This document shows, piece after piece, positions 21,681-33,154 of a stretch of 64,000 bases of DNA. Location: the NCBI RefSeq assembly GCF_027580225.2, contig NC_073357.2, forward strand, positions 44,044,001 through 44,108,000, written 5' to 3'. The DNA is from Misgurnus anguillicaudatus. Its lineage: Eukaryota; Chordata; Actinopteri; Cypriniformes; Cobitidae. Position 1 is the stretch's first letter. Each line of letters begins with the position of its first letter. Both the position numbers and the translations under genes were made by a program. The notes beneath the pieces were generated by a model. The model made no database searches and was not told the origin of the DNA. It saw only the letters and a list, made by a program, of their open reading frames with translations.

Positions 21681-22717
21681 AAAGTAACTTTACCCAACAC
21701 AAATTTCTGTGATTTTTGGTGAGCTGAAGAGCTTTTCCTTAATATCAGTGTAATGATGACATTTACATGCATTGTAGTGAAGCCGTGTCTTTTGGTATCT
21801 CTACAGAGGCCTTTCTCTAGACACTCCTGTGGGATTCTGTTTACACGGCTCTGGTAAATCCTTACTATGTTTCATGCAAATTTCCCCCAGATCCCTCTTT
21901 GAAAAGCTAGCAGGAACTGCTGTCTCTAAACAGTGTTTAAAAACAGATTACAGCATAATTGCGTGTGTAAGGCTCCCTTTAATCCCCTCTCCTGTTCAAA
22001 TCCACCATGTCGCCACCTCCAATCGCAGAGGGCACGTATATGATTCACAATTTAAATGCCTTCATTTTCCAGTAAGTCTTTTGCTCTGTCTGATGACTTT
22101 GTAAAGATGTGATCAAATGCTTATGCAACGATGTGACTTTTTTAATGATGGCAAATTATATGAATGAAATCATAAAGAGACAGAGGTCAGTCTCTGGCTC
22201 ACCGGAGGCAATTAAACAAATGCAGACATGCAGATGAAGTGCCAGTGAAAAGGAAATGAGTGCACTTAGACCTCCCTCAGAAAATATAAAAGAGAGAGTA
22301 AAAACTTTTAAGCGATGAGTTAATGTTGTCAATGTCTGTTTTTTTTACATTTGTTATGACTACAGCATTTTTTGCAAACATTGGATTCGGACATGCCTTG
22401 AAGCCTCCAAAGGCAGCATTTTAGAGATTTCAGACCCAGCCTACATATAAAAAATAATAATAATGCATTAGTAGGCTAATATTAGAAATTATAAAAAAAA
22501 TGAAGTTTTACCTTTTAAAATGTATTTAGTGAATTTAAAATGTTATGAAGTATGATGAGTAGATCTGTGTATACACAAATCATAAATATTTAATATCTTT
22601 GTAACGCAACAATCATAAAGTATGTGACCCATCATTTAAATACATGTATAGGGTCCTTGTTCTCCTCTCTATTGATTAAGGGGGTCCCTGTTCTTAAAAA
22701 AGAACACTGAATCCACT

Positions 22718-22745
22718 GTAAGTCGCTTTGGATAAAATAATGTGC
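22718..22745 (+). mobile_element. SINE tail fragment
   Basis: ACTGTAAGTCGCTTTGGATA is the conserved 3' segment of the tRNA-derived SINE seen at 9229 and 62550. Confidence 0.6.
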
Positions 22746-23090
22746 ATGCTTTATTTTCCACATCCAGCTACTGAAACGATTTAATTTGCATCATTGATGA
22801 ATTAAAAATGTATTATTTACAAAACAAAATGACGAAATGATCTTGCAATACCAACTGGAATTTCTAGTCCCACTTATACATTCAAATGAAGTGAAACACT
22901 AAGCCCAGGTGTCCGTAGCAAGCAAATCCATCCCTTTCTAGTGTGTGGGTGTGACGTGTGGTTGTCCCTCCCATCCACTCCCACAACCCAGAATGCTTTG
23001 CTGTATTGGCTAACTCGGAGTGATAATTTATCATGTACCTACTGTGTTCCTCTATCCCAGAGATGAGCAAGGAGCTCTTAAGACACCATT

Positions 23091-23157
23091 GATTTTTATT
23101 TGATTAAATGTCCGCTCGTTCGCAGCAAATTAGCGTGAGTTTAATCAAATAAAAATC
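23091..23157. repeat. Perfect 18-bp hairpin
   Basis: GATTTTTATTTGATTAAA (23091-23108) is the exact reverse complement of 23140-23157, with a 31-nt loop. No surrounding element was recognised. Confidence 0.85.
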
Positions 23158-23498
23158 GATAACTACTTAATAAAACAGCCCCCATTTACGGTCGAATTGA
23201 AACTTGGGATGGTTTAAGAAAAATGCAGAATGTAGTTAGAATCCAGGAATGTGTCTACAAGGGGACTGGAAAAAACAATGCAGTTTAAATTGTATTATTA
23301 AGAGAGAGCAAACACCAATAAGAGCTTTGCACTGTATCAGCATTGAAGCTGAATGGATCTAATTTACCACCCCTGAAAAAAGTTGCGTATGACAGAACAT
23401 TTCCATCTTAAACCTCTTCAACTGTCAACTATTTTATTAGACATCTGCAGGAAGGCTTCTTTGAAAACAAAGCACTATTTTGACAGTTTAAGCAAGCT

Positions 23499-24414
23499 TT
23501 AAAGGGACATTCCACTTTCTTTAAAAATATGCTCATTTTCCAGCTCCCCCAGAGTTAAACATTTTATTCTTACTGTTTTGTAATCCATTCAGCAGATCTT
23601 CGGGTCTGGTGCTAGCACTTTTAGCATAGCTTAGCACAATCCATTGAATATTTTGCTCGCGCACACTCTCTCTTTCCCTTTAGCTGTCGTATTTTACTGA
23701 TATAGTGGTGAATATCCAGCAAGTGTTTTGCCATTTACTTTCAAGTTGGAAATTCACACTGTGAGATCCGCCACGCTTATAAATTAACCCAAGAGTTTCA
23801 ATATTCAAAAAGTTTTCTATTTAAAACTTGACTCTTCTGTAGTTCATTGTGTACTAAGACCGACAGAAAATTAAAAGTTGCGATTTTCTAGGCAGATATG
23901 GTTAGGAACTATACTCTCATTCTGGCGTAGTAATCAAGGACTTTGCTGATGTAACATGGCGGCAGCAGGCGTAGTGATATTACGCACTGCCCAAAAATAT
24001 TCCCTTGCCATTGAAAGTAACCAAGGGGACTATTTTCGTGCAGTGCGTAATATCACTACGCCTGCTGCATACATCAGCAAAGTCACTGATTATTACGCCA
24101 GTTTGAAATTATAGTTCCTAGCCATATCTGTCTAGAAAATCGCAGCTTTTAATTTTCTGTCTGTCTTAATACACGATGTAACTACAGGAGAGTCAAGTTT
24201 TAAATAGGAAAAATATTGAAACTCTTTGGTTATTTTTTAGCACGATGCTAATGGTCTAATCAGATCCAATGGATTATGCTAAGCTATGCTAAAAGTGCTA
24301 CCGCCAGTCCCGGATATCAGCTGAATCAATTTCAAAACGGTAAGACTCAAATGTTTAACTCTAGGGGAGCTGGAAAATGAGCATATTTTCAAAAAAAAGT
24401 GGAATGTCCCTTTA
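23499..24414. mobile_element. TTAA-type MITE with long arms, one arm overwritten
   Basis: Starts TTAAAGGGACATTCCACTTT and ends AAGTGGAATGTCCCTTTAC. The arms are complementary over about 400 bp each, meeting near 23985-24010 (GGCGTAGTGATATTACGCAC). In the left arm, 23650-23778 has no partner in the right arm. It replaces about 25 bp (complement of AGCACGATGCTAATGGTC...) present in the right arm at about 24238-24262. Confidence 0.9.
23650..23778 (-). repeat. ~130-bp inverted duplicate of 27130-27260
   Basis: Reading the reverse strand gives AAGCGTGGCGGATCTCACAG... to ...GCGCGAGCAAAAT. This is the same as 27130-27260 except for one 2-bp (TA) length difference. It interrupts the left arm of the MITE at 23499-24414, which dates it after that MITE. 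Confidence 0.92.
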
Positions 24415-27400
24415 CACCTACAGTTTCCTCTATGGATAAAAGACATGCTTGGAAACATGTCGCTTTTATGTTTCATGTGTAGTTTGTAATTGTTTAAGTG
24501 TTTATGACCGTATTTGATCCATGTTACTTTCCAGCTGTACACACAACATCAAATCCCTTTGCTCAATGTACAAGCGGGTGTGTTGATTGTTGTGTGCAAA
24601 GTCAAGCATCAATGCATCAAAACCGCTTGATAGTCCCTGGCAGTTCCTTAGACAAAGCTGACCTAGATCTATCTAGGGCTCTTAACAGAAAGGTCTTAAG
24701 ACTAGCCTGTCCCAGTCACTATGCCCACCCTCTCTACAGTGCCTGAGGGCAGGCCTGAAGGAGAGAAAGATCCACAAGTCCTCTGGGGCTCTAGGTAATA
24801 GTCTCGCTCTGAGCATGAGGCGTTTATGAAAGGTTATGGGGGGGCACTGATGGACAAATCTCAATTCTAAAAGTGTACTTCAAAGAATTTTGTTTTACTG
24901 ACACCTGACTGAGAAACCTCTGATCAAAAGCAAAACGTGACCGAACTTCAAATGTTGATGTGTAGATGTCTGAAAATGTGTTCACTATGCATAAATCTGC
25001 ACTAATTAATACATAGCAGCCATTAACGAGTTCAAAATTGCATTTGATCTGTAATTAATAATAATTTCATGCAATAATGTAGGTGATGACTATAGTACAA
25101 CCTAGTCAATGCCTCCCACATCTGGTTTTGTACTCTGCCCTTCATAAAGAAGCACCGACTCTTCTTCGAGTCTGTTGATTCCTCTGTAAAGCTACACCTT
25201 TCTTTACCAATATGCTATCACGTCAGATGAAGCACTCATAACCCTTTTTTCCTTCCCTGGTGCTTGGTAAACACAATTTATCTTAATCCCTGCAGTTTTA
25301 ACAAAGGCTGTCTTCAAAATAATGAATGCTAAATATAATTAATTTAGGACAAACCACAGCACCCTAACCTCTCAAACAGTCAAGGGTTTCATTGATATCA
25401 CAATCGACAACTGATATAATTTGATTTCCGCTGGAGCCCTGTTTTTGTAATTACAGCGTTATCTTCCATCTCTTTTGATCACACCGTGTTATCTATTTGT
25501 TGGTGGACACTGCATTTAATATAATTTAAATGAGCAACACCAGCTTTTAATTTCAAAAGACAAGGCCATCTTTTTTGTGCCAGCCTTCATCTTTTTCCTC
25601 TGTAAAATACAAAGTAGAACTCTCTCTCGCTCGCTCTCCTTGGCTCAACTTGTCAGTCAAAACATGAAGCTGACATGCTGGCATAAATTGTTCAAAGTAG
25701 TTTTAGGTGAAGAGGAATGGAGACGGAAAGCCAATGTGGATATTTTTCCCCTCTCTACAAAAGCCAACCTCAATTTGCGTCAAACGGGGTTAAAAGACCC
25801 TGGGATTAAAGCAATAAAGCGACTGCTGTCAGCCCTGAAACCCCATCCGATGCTTAAGTGCCAAACTAGAGTTGTTCAATATCATCTCACATTAGATCAT
25901 GTCATCGCGGGGTGACGGGCACGCATCACGAGTTTCGACAGGTCCGATTCCCGCTGAAGAATTCATCCCTGTCTGCCGCAATCAAACCCGACTCTCCTCC
26001 GCGCCCATCCGAAATGGAAAATCCAATCTGATTGTGCCGGAGCGGCGTGAGAACACACATCAGGGGAAAATGTGCGATTCCCATCGGCTGATGAAAACAG
26101 AAAAATTTGGGAAATGGAACGTGATGGGGGTCCGACGGAAGCGCCCGGCCTGTTCACCTGCGTCTTGATGCGCTCCCTTTGAGACAGTGTTAATGGAGTG
26201 CTCATACACGCTGACTTGGGGCGAATAATACACTTGGACAGGGGGGTAGGTGGGGTTGTTATCTCAAAATTGGAGTCTGAATGGATGTTTATTTTTATCA
26301 TTTTTCCACAAAATATCTGCCTCGGCCTGTCTTTCCACCCACTCTGTGTGCTCTCACAGGCACATGTTTCTCATTCACAATGCAAGCAAAGCCATTCAGA
26401 CAGCTGGAGTCTGCGGACTGCCCGGCCCGACAGCCGAACGGCTCGGAATAAATAAAGACTGCCACAGGCTGCAGAGAGACTGACTGACAGACAGCCGACA
26501 AGGCCTCAGCCAGCTTGCTGTCACCTACAAATCCCCCTGCATACACACACGCACACTTATTCCTCTCTTCTTTCCTTCACTGGATGGCTTCTAGGCCTTA
26601 TCACTCAAGGGTCTGCTAATTCACTAGCCAAGGTTGGGCTGATAAGCCCTGCTCTTCACAGCCTCCCCCGTCCATTTCACTTGGAAAGGGAGATAGACAG
26701 GTCCCCTGGATAAACACTGCTCGTCCCCCCTCCAACATGTGTCTGTCTCAATGACACGGCTGCCCGGCGGGTTACAATGCACGGTGCCCTTTGAATTAAG
26801 GGACATAAGCGATACACTGATAAACTGACAATCCGAGTGCCAGAGGAGGAGAGAACAGAAAAAAGATCCTATTCAAACTGTAAGCGGGGTGTGTGTGTGT
26901 GACACGCAAACAAGGACACACAGGCCCAGTTTCAGCAGGGAGTGAATCATGCCCAAAATATCAATTCTGTCAAATAACAAGTGCACAGTGGTATTTAGCA
27001 ATGTCTGTAACTCTTCGCCGCTCTCATTTCCTTCTTTCTTTCTCTCCCGGCACACGCCAGTGCACGATGAAATCCACCATCTCCCTAATGAGACAAGATG
27101 TCGCGAGTGATGGGCCGCGTCGCGGTGAAAAGCGTGGCGGATCTCACAGTGTGAATTTCCAACTTGAAAGTAAATGGCAAAACACTTGCTGGATATATTC
27201 ACCACTATATCAGTAAAATACGACAGCTAAAGGGAAAGAGAGAGTGTGCGCGAGCAAAATATCTTCCGATTTTCAACAGCAAGCGCACTGATTGTATATA
27301 TAATGGAAATGCTCCAAACTATTTAAGTGTGCTTTCACTAAATGTCAAAAATAACACATTAACCCTTCGAGACCTAAGCATTTTCCCCGTTAAATGTGTT

Positions 27401-27602
27401 TATTTCAGGTGTTGGTTACAAAACAATGACATTTATGCAAATTGTGTTTTGGGGTGAAATTTTGAAGTGTTGCAGAATTGCATCACTGTCAATATCAAGT
27501 TTCTAACCGCATGCTTTTATGAGAAGACTTACTGCAAACTAAGAAGCAGATATTTGGATATATTTATCATAAAGCGTCTCTCTAATCTTATAATTTACCT
27601 CC
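24415..27602. other. No gene seen; repeat-poor block
   Basis: About 3.2 kb with very few recognisable repeats and mixed base composition, including GC-richer parts at 25900-26200 and 26380-26800. The open frames are short and look non-coding. 25300-25600, 26060-26230 and 26860-27280 are candidates for conserved non-coding elements; I cannot test this without other genomes. Confidence 0.5.
27130..27260 (+). repeat. Likely source copy of the inverted duplication at 23650-23778
   Basis: It sits in unique-looking sequence and continues on both sides without a repeat boundary. This makes it the likely donor and the MITE site the recipient. Confidence 0.85.
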
Positions 27603-27966
27603 ACTGTAGCTCAAACAGTAGTGCATGCCGCTAGCAATGCTATTCATGGGTTTGATTATCGGGGTATGCATTAAGTAAGGAATAATTGACTCCGGTCCTT
27701 TGAATTATTTAAAAATAACGCACACCCACAGTGTAACGGCATGACGCGAAGGTGTGCATATTTTCAAATAATTCAAAGGATTGGAGTCAATAATTCTGCT
27801 TTTTAAAAACATTTGACACCCATGGAACATTTCTCAACTAATCAGAATAAAGCATTCAACAGGCCTGTGGTATAACTAAAAACAATGCACACCTACTGTA
27901 TAATTCAATGTACTGCGAGTCTCTCTGGATAAAAGCATCTGCATACAGTACATTTAATTGTACACT
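27603..27966 (+). mobile_element. tRNA-derived SINE split by a MITE
   Basis: Head fragment at 27603-27672 (TGTAGCTCAAACAGTAGTGC, then TTCATGGGTTTGATTATC). Tail fragment at about 27913-27966 (CTCTCTGGATAAAAGCATCT). The 240 bp between them is a separate palindromic element. Confidence 0.65.
27673..27912. mobile_element. MITE with 30-bp inverted repeat inside the SINE
   Basis: 27681-27710 (ATTGACTCCGGTCCTTTGAA core) pairs with 27766-27795 (TTCAAAGGATTGGAGTCAAT core). The following ACTAATCAGAATAAAGCATT recurs in diverged form at about 9437-9457. Confidence 0.65.
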
Positions 27967-29582
27967 CTCAGAAATAAAGGAAAATGAAGGTACAAAAGTT
28001 GTCACTGGGGTGGTACCTTTTCAAAAAGTACAGTTTCGAACATTTGTACATTTTAGACATTACACAGATCTTGTCGCAACCGGCAGATCATTCCACAGAT
28101 TAGGAACAGAACCAGAGAAAGTATGTGATAGTGATTTTTTCCCTTTTTGGGATGGCACCACAAGCCGTCGCTCTGTGGCAGAGTGCAGTGATCTAGAGGG
28201 TACATAAGTCTGTATGTAAGATTGAAGGTAAGGAGGTGCTGACCCAGTGGTGGCTTTAAAGGCCCAGAGCTTTGAATTTTATGCGAGCTGCTATAGGAAG
28301 CCAGTGCAACCTGACAAAGAGTGATGTGCGTCGTCTTTGGCTCACTGAAGACCACTTGCCACAGTATTCTGGATCATCTTTAGGAGTTTGGTTGTGCAGG
28401 CTGGGAGTCCAGTCAGTAACGCATTGTAATAGTCCAGTCTGGACAGGACATGTGCCTGGACTATGACTTGTGTAGCATGCTTAGATAGAAATGGCCAAAT
28501 ATTCCTAATGTTGTTGAGGATCAGTCTATAAGAGCGGGCGGTGCTGGTAACATACTCTGTGAAACTAAGCTGATCATTAATGACCACTCGCAGGTTTCTG
28601 TCCTGTAAGGAGCAAAGGTCTAAGATGAATCTTAGGGTCAGACAATATGACAAGCAGTTCTATCTTGCAAGGTGCAGCTGAAGATGATGATCCTTTGTCC
28701 AAAGTGAGATGTCACTCAGAAATGCTGAGATGCGGCCAGAAACCATGGGATCGTCAAGCTGGAACGGCAAGTGGAGTTGTGTGCTATCCGCATAGCAGTG
28801 ATAACAAAAGCCATGTTTCCGAATGATAGAACCCAATGTCATGTATATATAAAAGATCAGTGGTCCAAGGACTGAGCCTTGAGGTACCCCGGTATTGAGA
28901 CAACCCTATGTTGGGGTTTGGAGACGTCACCTCTCCAGGATACTCTAAATGACCTACCTGAAATGTAAGACCTGAACCATAGTAGCACCTATCCAGGAAC
29001 ACCCATAGCCTTGAGGGTCTAAAGGAGGATGTGGTAATTGACAGTGTCAAAAGTGGCAGATAGATCCAGTAGGATCAGTACAGATGATTTGAAGGCTGTC
29101 CTTGCCTGCCTTAGGGCTTTAATGACTGCTAGCAGTGCGGTCTTGGTGGAGTGACCACTCTTGAAACCAGACTGGTTGCTGTCCAGGAGGTTATTTTGTG
29201 TGAAGGAGGAGAGCTGGTCAAATACCAAGCGTTCAAGAGTCTTGGTAATGAAAGATATGGGTCTGCAGTTCTCTTAACTTTGCAGGAATATGTGTGGGTT
29301 TCTTCAGCAGCAGGTTATCCGGGCCTCTTTAAAAGCTGTGGGGAATGTACCAGTGGAAAGAGATGAGTTGATAACATGGGTGAGACCAGGGATAACCAAT
29401 GGAGAAATGGCCTGAAGGAGATGGGTGTGTATGGGATCTAACGGCAGGTAGTTGGGTGGTTAGAAGCAAAGATCTTGGAAACATCCTAAAAGGTTCATAT
29501 TGGTACTCTTAAGTTACATGCTGGTACAGTAAAGGTACATATATGTGCCACTTTTGAACTTTTTTTAGAGGGTACACCTTAC
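27963..29582. mobile_element. GGTAC-type MITE split by an L2-like LINE
   Basis: The left part (27963-28035: ACACTCTCAGAAATAAAGG, GGTGGTACCTTTTCAAAAAG) and right part (29483-29582: AAAAGGTTCATATTGGTACT, TTTTTTTAGAGGGTACACC) are the two ends of the family also seen at 39285-39660. The 1.45 kb between them is a LINE on the opposite strand. Confidence 0.7.
28036..29482 (-). pseudogene. 5'-truncated L2-like LINE, reverse transcriptase pseudogene
   Basis: Reverse-strand frames give pieces of one reverse transcriptase. 29045-29228 has QSGFKSGHSTKTALL and LILLDLSATFDTV (palm motif A region). 28780-28842 has [13 protein letters not shown], the YxDD box with the second Asp replaced by Ser. 28345-28600 has RNLRVVINDQLSF and SRLDYYNALLTGLP, typical of the L2/CR1 C-terminal part. 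The pieces lie in different frames, so frameshifts are present in addition to the lost catalytic Asp. The first part of ORF2 (endonuclease) is absent, consistent with normal 5' truncation on insertion. It would not encode an active enzyme. Clade L2 is a recognition call; CR1 is the alternative. Confidence 0.88.
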
Positions 29583-31289
29583 AGACTTCCATATGTACAG
29601 GCCTGTAGCACAGCTGCATCAGTTGACCTCTACGAGAGCCTTCCAAGAAAGCTCGAAAGTTAAAATGTCAGTACGTTTATCTCTGAGATTATAGTACAAT
29701 AATGAGGTGGAGAATCTTCAAAGCAGCAGACTAAAGCCAATCAAATGCAGTGCTTATCTCACTGATATGTGACCAATTGAAACTATCAGTTGAACACTTT
29801 TTAATTGTTGATCCGCCCTTTGAAATACTCATCAAACTGACATCCCACATGCTTTAAACCCGATGCTTTTATTCTGATCTCTCTTTCCTGCTTCTCCGGC
29901 ATGACATATTCTTTCATTTCACATTGAACTTCAGTTGCTCAGGGAGTCATTTGGCTTTTGTTAAACACCTAATAATATTCTTGCACTTACAGATGCTCAG
30001 AAGCCACTCAAATGACCTGCTGTTATCCTCAGAAAGAAGGAAGAGTAGATAGAAAAAGATCAATAGCCATAATAGAAAGTTTTTCAGATGCTATGCAGGA
30101 CAACGTGTCTGACAATAGCTCTGGGCAATAGGAGTGTATTGTTTAAACAGTGTTATCTGAGCAGGTTGCTACTTATGCTACAGAGAGAAACAGAGATGGT
30201 CTTATCCTTTCTCTCCTGTTCCCTTACATTTCCATTCTATCGTTCAGGGAGGGCAAAGATCTCTTTCAAGGTCTTTTTATTTTCTCTCCTTTGTGATATG
30301 AATGTAAAAAAGGCAAACCAAACAACAGAGGGAGATCATTTAAAAAAAACATCATGTGTTGTTTCTCAAAGCAATTTTGTGCCTCTGAAAGGTGTTAAAA
30401 GAAGAAAACGACGTTATCAAAAGATTAATTAAAACGATCCAAACATGCTGTAATTTAACTACCAATTAGATCTAGTTCTTCTGATTTCTCGTTCCGTCTT
30501 ATCTGAAGTCAACAAGGTGTTATTAAAGAGCATGTGGATAATGTGTAAAACTGTAGTCTATCTAAACTGCCCCTGCATGCCCCGGTCATGCAGTCCACCC
30601 TCTACTATACATTTATTAAAAAGGCACTGAACAAATGTAAGTGACCTGCACTAATCTTGATGTTATTCCGCCCACTAAAGGTTAACCAATCTGCTGAATT
30701 AACCTTCCTGTTTCAATAATTAATCTTCTACCATCTATTTTTTAGAAATCTGGTTCCTATTAAGGGGAAGATTAATTGCTTGCGGTTGTTTTAGCACGTC
30801 TCTTTACAGGTTTGCAACATGTAGGAGGAGACCAGAGATTGTGAAAGTATAAAAAAAAGTAAAACGGCAGAACTTACAATGAGCAGGTTTTCTTGTTTAT
30901 TTTGACATTCACATCTAAAAATAGAAATATCATAACTGACAAGACAGGTTGATAGGTAACATCAAGGTCGTTTCTACACTGTAAAAAAATTGTGATATTA
31001 GTTTAATGCAAGTTATCTTTGTGTGCTAAAAAGTCACATAAGTTCATGTAGATGGCAATACACAGTCTATTTTAATGTAAAGCATGTTGAAATCATTAAT
31101 GTCTTCCCTCTTGCTGTATAAAATCTCACCTGGCTTTCCTCAGAGATGGTCCCAATAATGTGCTTAAAGTCAAATTCAGTTTGTGAATGATTACATGATA
31201 TAACTTTTTAATACTGTATCCTAAATTATGGATAAGTAATACATTAATAAGATGATACATTTCTGGAGTGTTAAAAAAATTAAAAGAAA
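29583..31289. other. No gene seen; repeat-poor block
   Basis: Unique-looking sequence of average composition. A possible MITE end lies at 30977-31000 (CACTGTAAAAAAATTG). No convincing coding frame. Confidence 0.45.
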
Positions 31290-31381
31290 AAATAACAACA
31301 AGAACCGTACTGAACCGAGAACTGTGACCATAAAAACGTGATACGAACCGAACCGAGGGTTTTGTTAACCGTGCCACCCCT
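31290..31381 (-). mobile_element. hAT terminus fragment (AGGGGTGGCACGGTTAAC type)
   Basis: The sequence AACCGAACCGAGGGTTTTGT runs into AACCGTGCCACCCCTA. This is one end of a common fish hAT family. The other end is absent. Confidence 0.55.
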
Positions 31382-31699
31382 AGGGGTAGGTTAATATTTT
31401 TGACTCAACGGCATTAGGTTTTGATATACATTTGAAGAGCCAATATAAATTCAGCTTTATGTATTCCAAATCAACACTCAATTATTAATGTACTTAAGTT
31501 AAAAATTGACATTTATTTTTAACTTGCTTTCCTAACACAATTTCATATTTTGAAAAAAAACTGTACCACTGTTCTTGTGCACATCATATTTACAGTTCTA
31601 AAGTAAACATCACAATCAAAGTAATACTGTATATTTAGCATTTATCACACACCTGTCATATGTACAGTTATCATCATTAGGAAAATTAACCATGGCTTT

Positions 31700-31757
31700 A
31701 TTTGTGGCTAACTAAATGATGATAGAATTTTCATTTTTGGGTAAACTATCCCTTTAA
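31700..31757. mobile_element. Right-end fragment of a TTAA MITE
   Basis: Reads AATGATGATAGAATTTTCAT and ends GGGTAAACTATCCCTTTAA. It matches the right end of the 52555-54777 element. Confidence 0.65.
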
Positions 31758-32035
31758 GGGAAAATGATCACAAGTGCATTGCTTGATAATTATTACATAT
31801 TAATAGGGCTAGGCGATGTGGCCCAAAATAAAAATCCCAGATTTTTTCACACACACAAAAAAAATTACGATTTAAACCCCACCCTACTGCAAATCATTCT
31901 GCAGATTGCAAAGAAATTGTTCAAAACAAGTTTTTAAACTTTATTTCCACAGTATATATGGGGACCATATCTATAGCACTGTACATTGCGACTGCATCTG
32001 TGATCATTTTCCAACTGCCCCCTTCTTATCATACT

Positions 32036-32676
32036 GGTGATGTGCGGGTCAGGATTTTTTTCAACCTGCAGGTCCCTCTTTTATGAAAAATTTGGCCCGC
32101 CACGCACCAGTGTATCTATTTTTCCAACCCGCCCTGTGACCATTAAAATAGACATACTAAGCATGTGTAATGTAAACGAAAACAGGCTTTATTTCAGCCT
32201 AAAAGTGCTTGAAAACAGCCAATAGGTTACATCGCCCTGTAAACTGGCAACAATACGCTTAAGTTATGAACCATAAAAACCAGCATTGTCATATTATAAT
32301 GTTAACATTTTTACAAAGCAAAGTTTGTATTATATACCGACAAATTCAGACCTTAATATCTCTTGCACCTCGTCTTTCATCTTCACTTTTATTTCTCTGT
32401 TTATTTTATTTTTGTGGCTGGCAGCGGAAGTTACTTGCCGCATTCGTGATTTAAGGCCAACAGTGATATCAAGTTACGTTGCTACGTAGGCCTACGTAAT
32501 TTAACCTTATAAAAGAACCGAATAAAATATGAAAATACCATTCCCAAATATTTAATAAAGACTATGGGGTATTGCAGGCAACATACATGTTTTTTTATTT
32601 TGTTTTTAATGACCCGCTCCGCAATAAAGTGACAACTTTACCCGCCCCACGGGTTACAAGACAACCCGCATCACTA
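32036..32676. mobile_element. hAT-type element nested in 31804-33146
   Basis: The ends are GGTGATGTGCGGGTCAGG and CAACCCGCATCACTA. Near both ends are CCCGC-rich motifs (GGCCCGCCACGC, ACCCGCCCCACGGG). I did not find a clean 8-bp duplication, so the exact ends are uncertain. The ends resemble those of the element at 21370-21629. Confidence 0.65.
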
Positions 32677-32679
32677 ACG

Positions 32680-32969
32680 TTACTGAATGCAGTTTGGAAA
32701 CGTTTCTAGAAAGCAGGCTGTTTTTTTGGCGTGTTTGCTTGTGCTGCCGCGGTCTTCCGCAGGGCACAACATCTCTCCCACTCGACAGCATGCCTCTGTT
32801 TAAGGTGCTGCAGTAAATTGTTCGTACCTTTGCTAGCAACAGACTTCTAACACACTTTGCAGCGGGGTTTTATTTGTTTTGTGTCTGACGCCGCAAAACC
32901 AAATCAATTCCAAATAACAGATGACACTGTGCCTTTCTTGGGAACGCGTTCTTCCATGCTCGCTGCCAT
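32680..32969 (-). pseudogene. BED zinc finger of a hAT transposase (broken)
   Basis: On the reverse strand from ATG at 32969 a single frame reads MAASMEERVPKKGTVSSVIW, then stops and resumes. It has W20, the pair C-K-V-C (residues 41-44) and H-L-K-Q-R-H further on, i.e. C-x2-C and H-x4-H. Three in-frame stops interrupt it: TGA directly after WN, TAG after CKVC, and TAG after PAF. BED fingers form the N-terminal DNA-binding part of hAT (ZBED-type) transposases. The catalytic domain is not present; the frame runs into the nested element at about 32676. Being inside an element with intact 8-bp duplications, it is a transposase remnant and not a host ZBED gene. Confidence 0.82.
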
Positions 32970-33154
32970 GTTGTTTGTGTATCTCTATGGCAAACGCGCG
33001 GGGGAGAGCTGAGCCCACTCGGAACTACGGGAGCCCAGAGGGGAGTTTTGGCGGATGTTAAAAAGGAAACCGATTTAATTCAAACAAATCGATGTTAAAC
33101 TACACATTCAAGTTAATCGATAAAATCGATTTATCGCCCAGCCCTACATATTAA

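Larger units (their letters stand above)
21681..23498. other. No gene seen
   Basis: Unique-looking sequence apart from a SINE tail at 22718-22745, a MITE-end fragment near 22395-22440 and the hairpin at 23091-23157. No coding frame is convincing. Confidence 0.45.
31804..33146 (-). mobile_element. hAT element with decayed BED-finger exon
   Basis: The ends are TAGGGCTAGGCGATGTGGCC and ATCGCCCAGCCCTA, flanked by perfect 8-bp duplications CATATTAA (31796-31803 and 33147-33154). The right end carries ATCGAT-rich subterminal motifs. A BED zinc-finger coding remnant on the reverse strand begins at 32969 and stops where another element (32036-32676) was inserted. The rest of the transposase is missing. 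Confidence 0.92.

Noticed and set aside
32028..32684. Target duplication around the nested hAT at 32036-32676
   Set aside because: The best alignment gives only 5 of 8 matches, so the superfamily rests on the ends alone.
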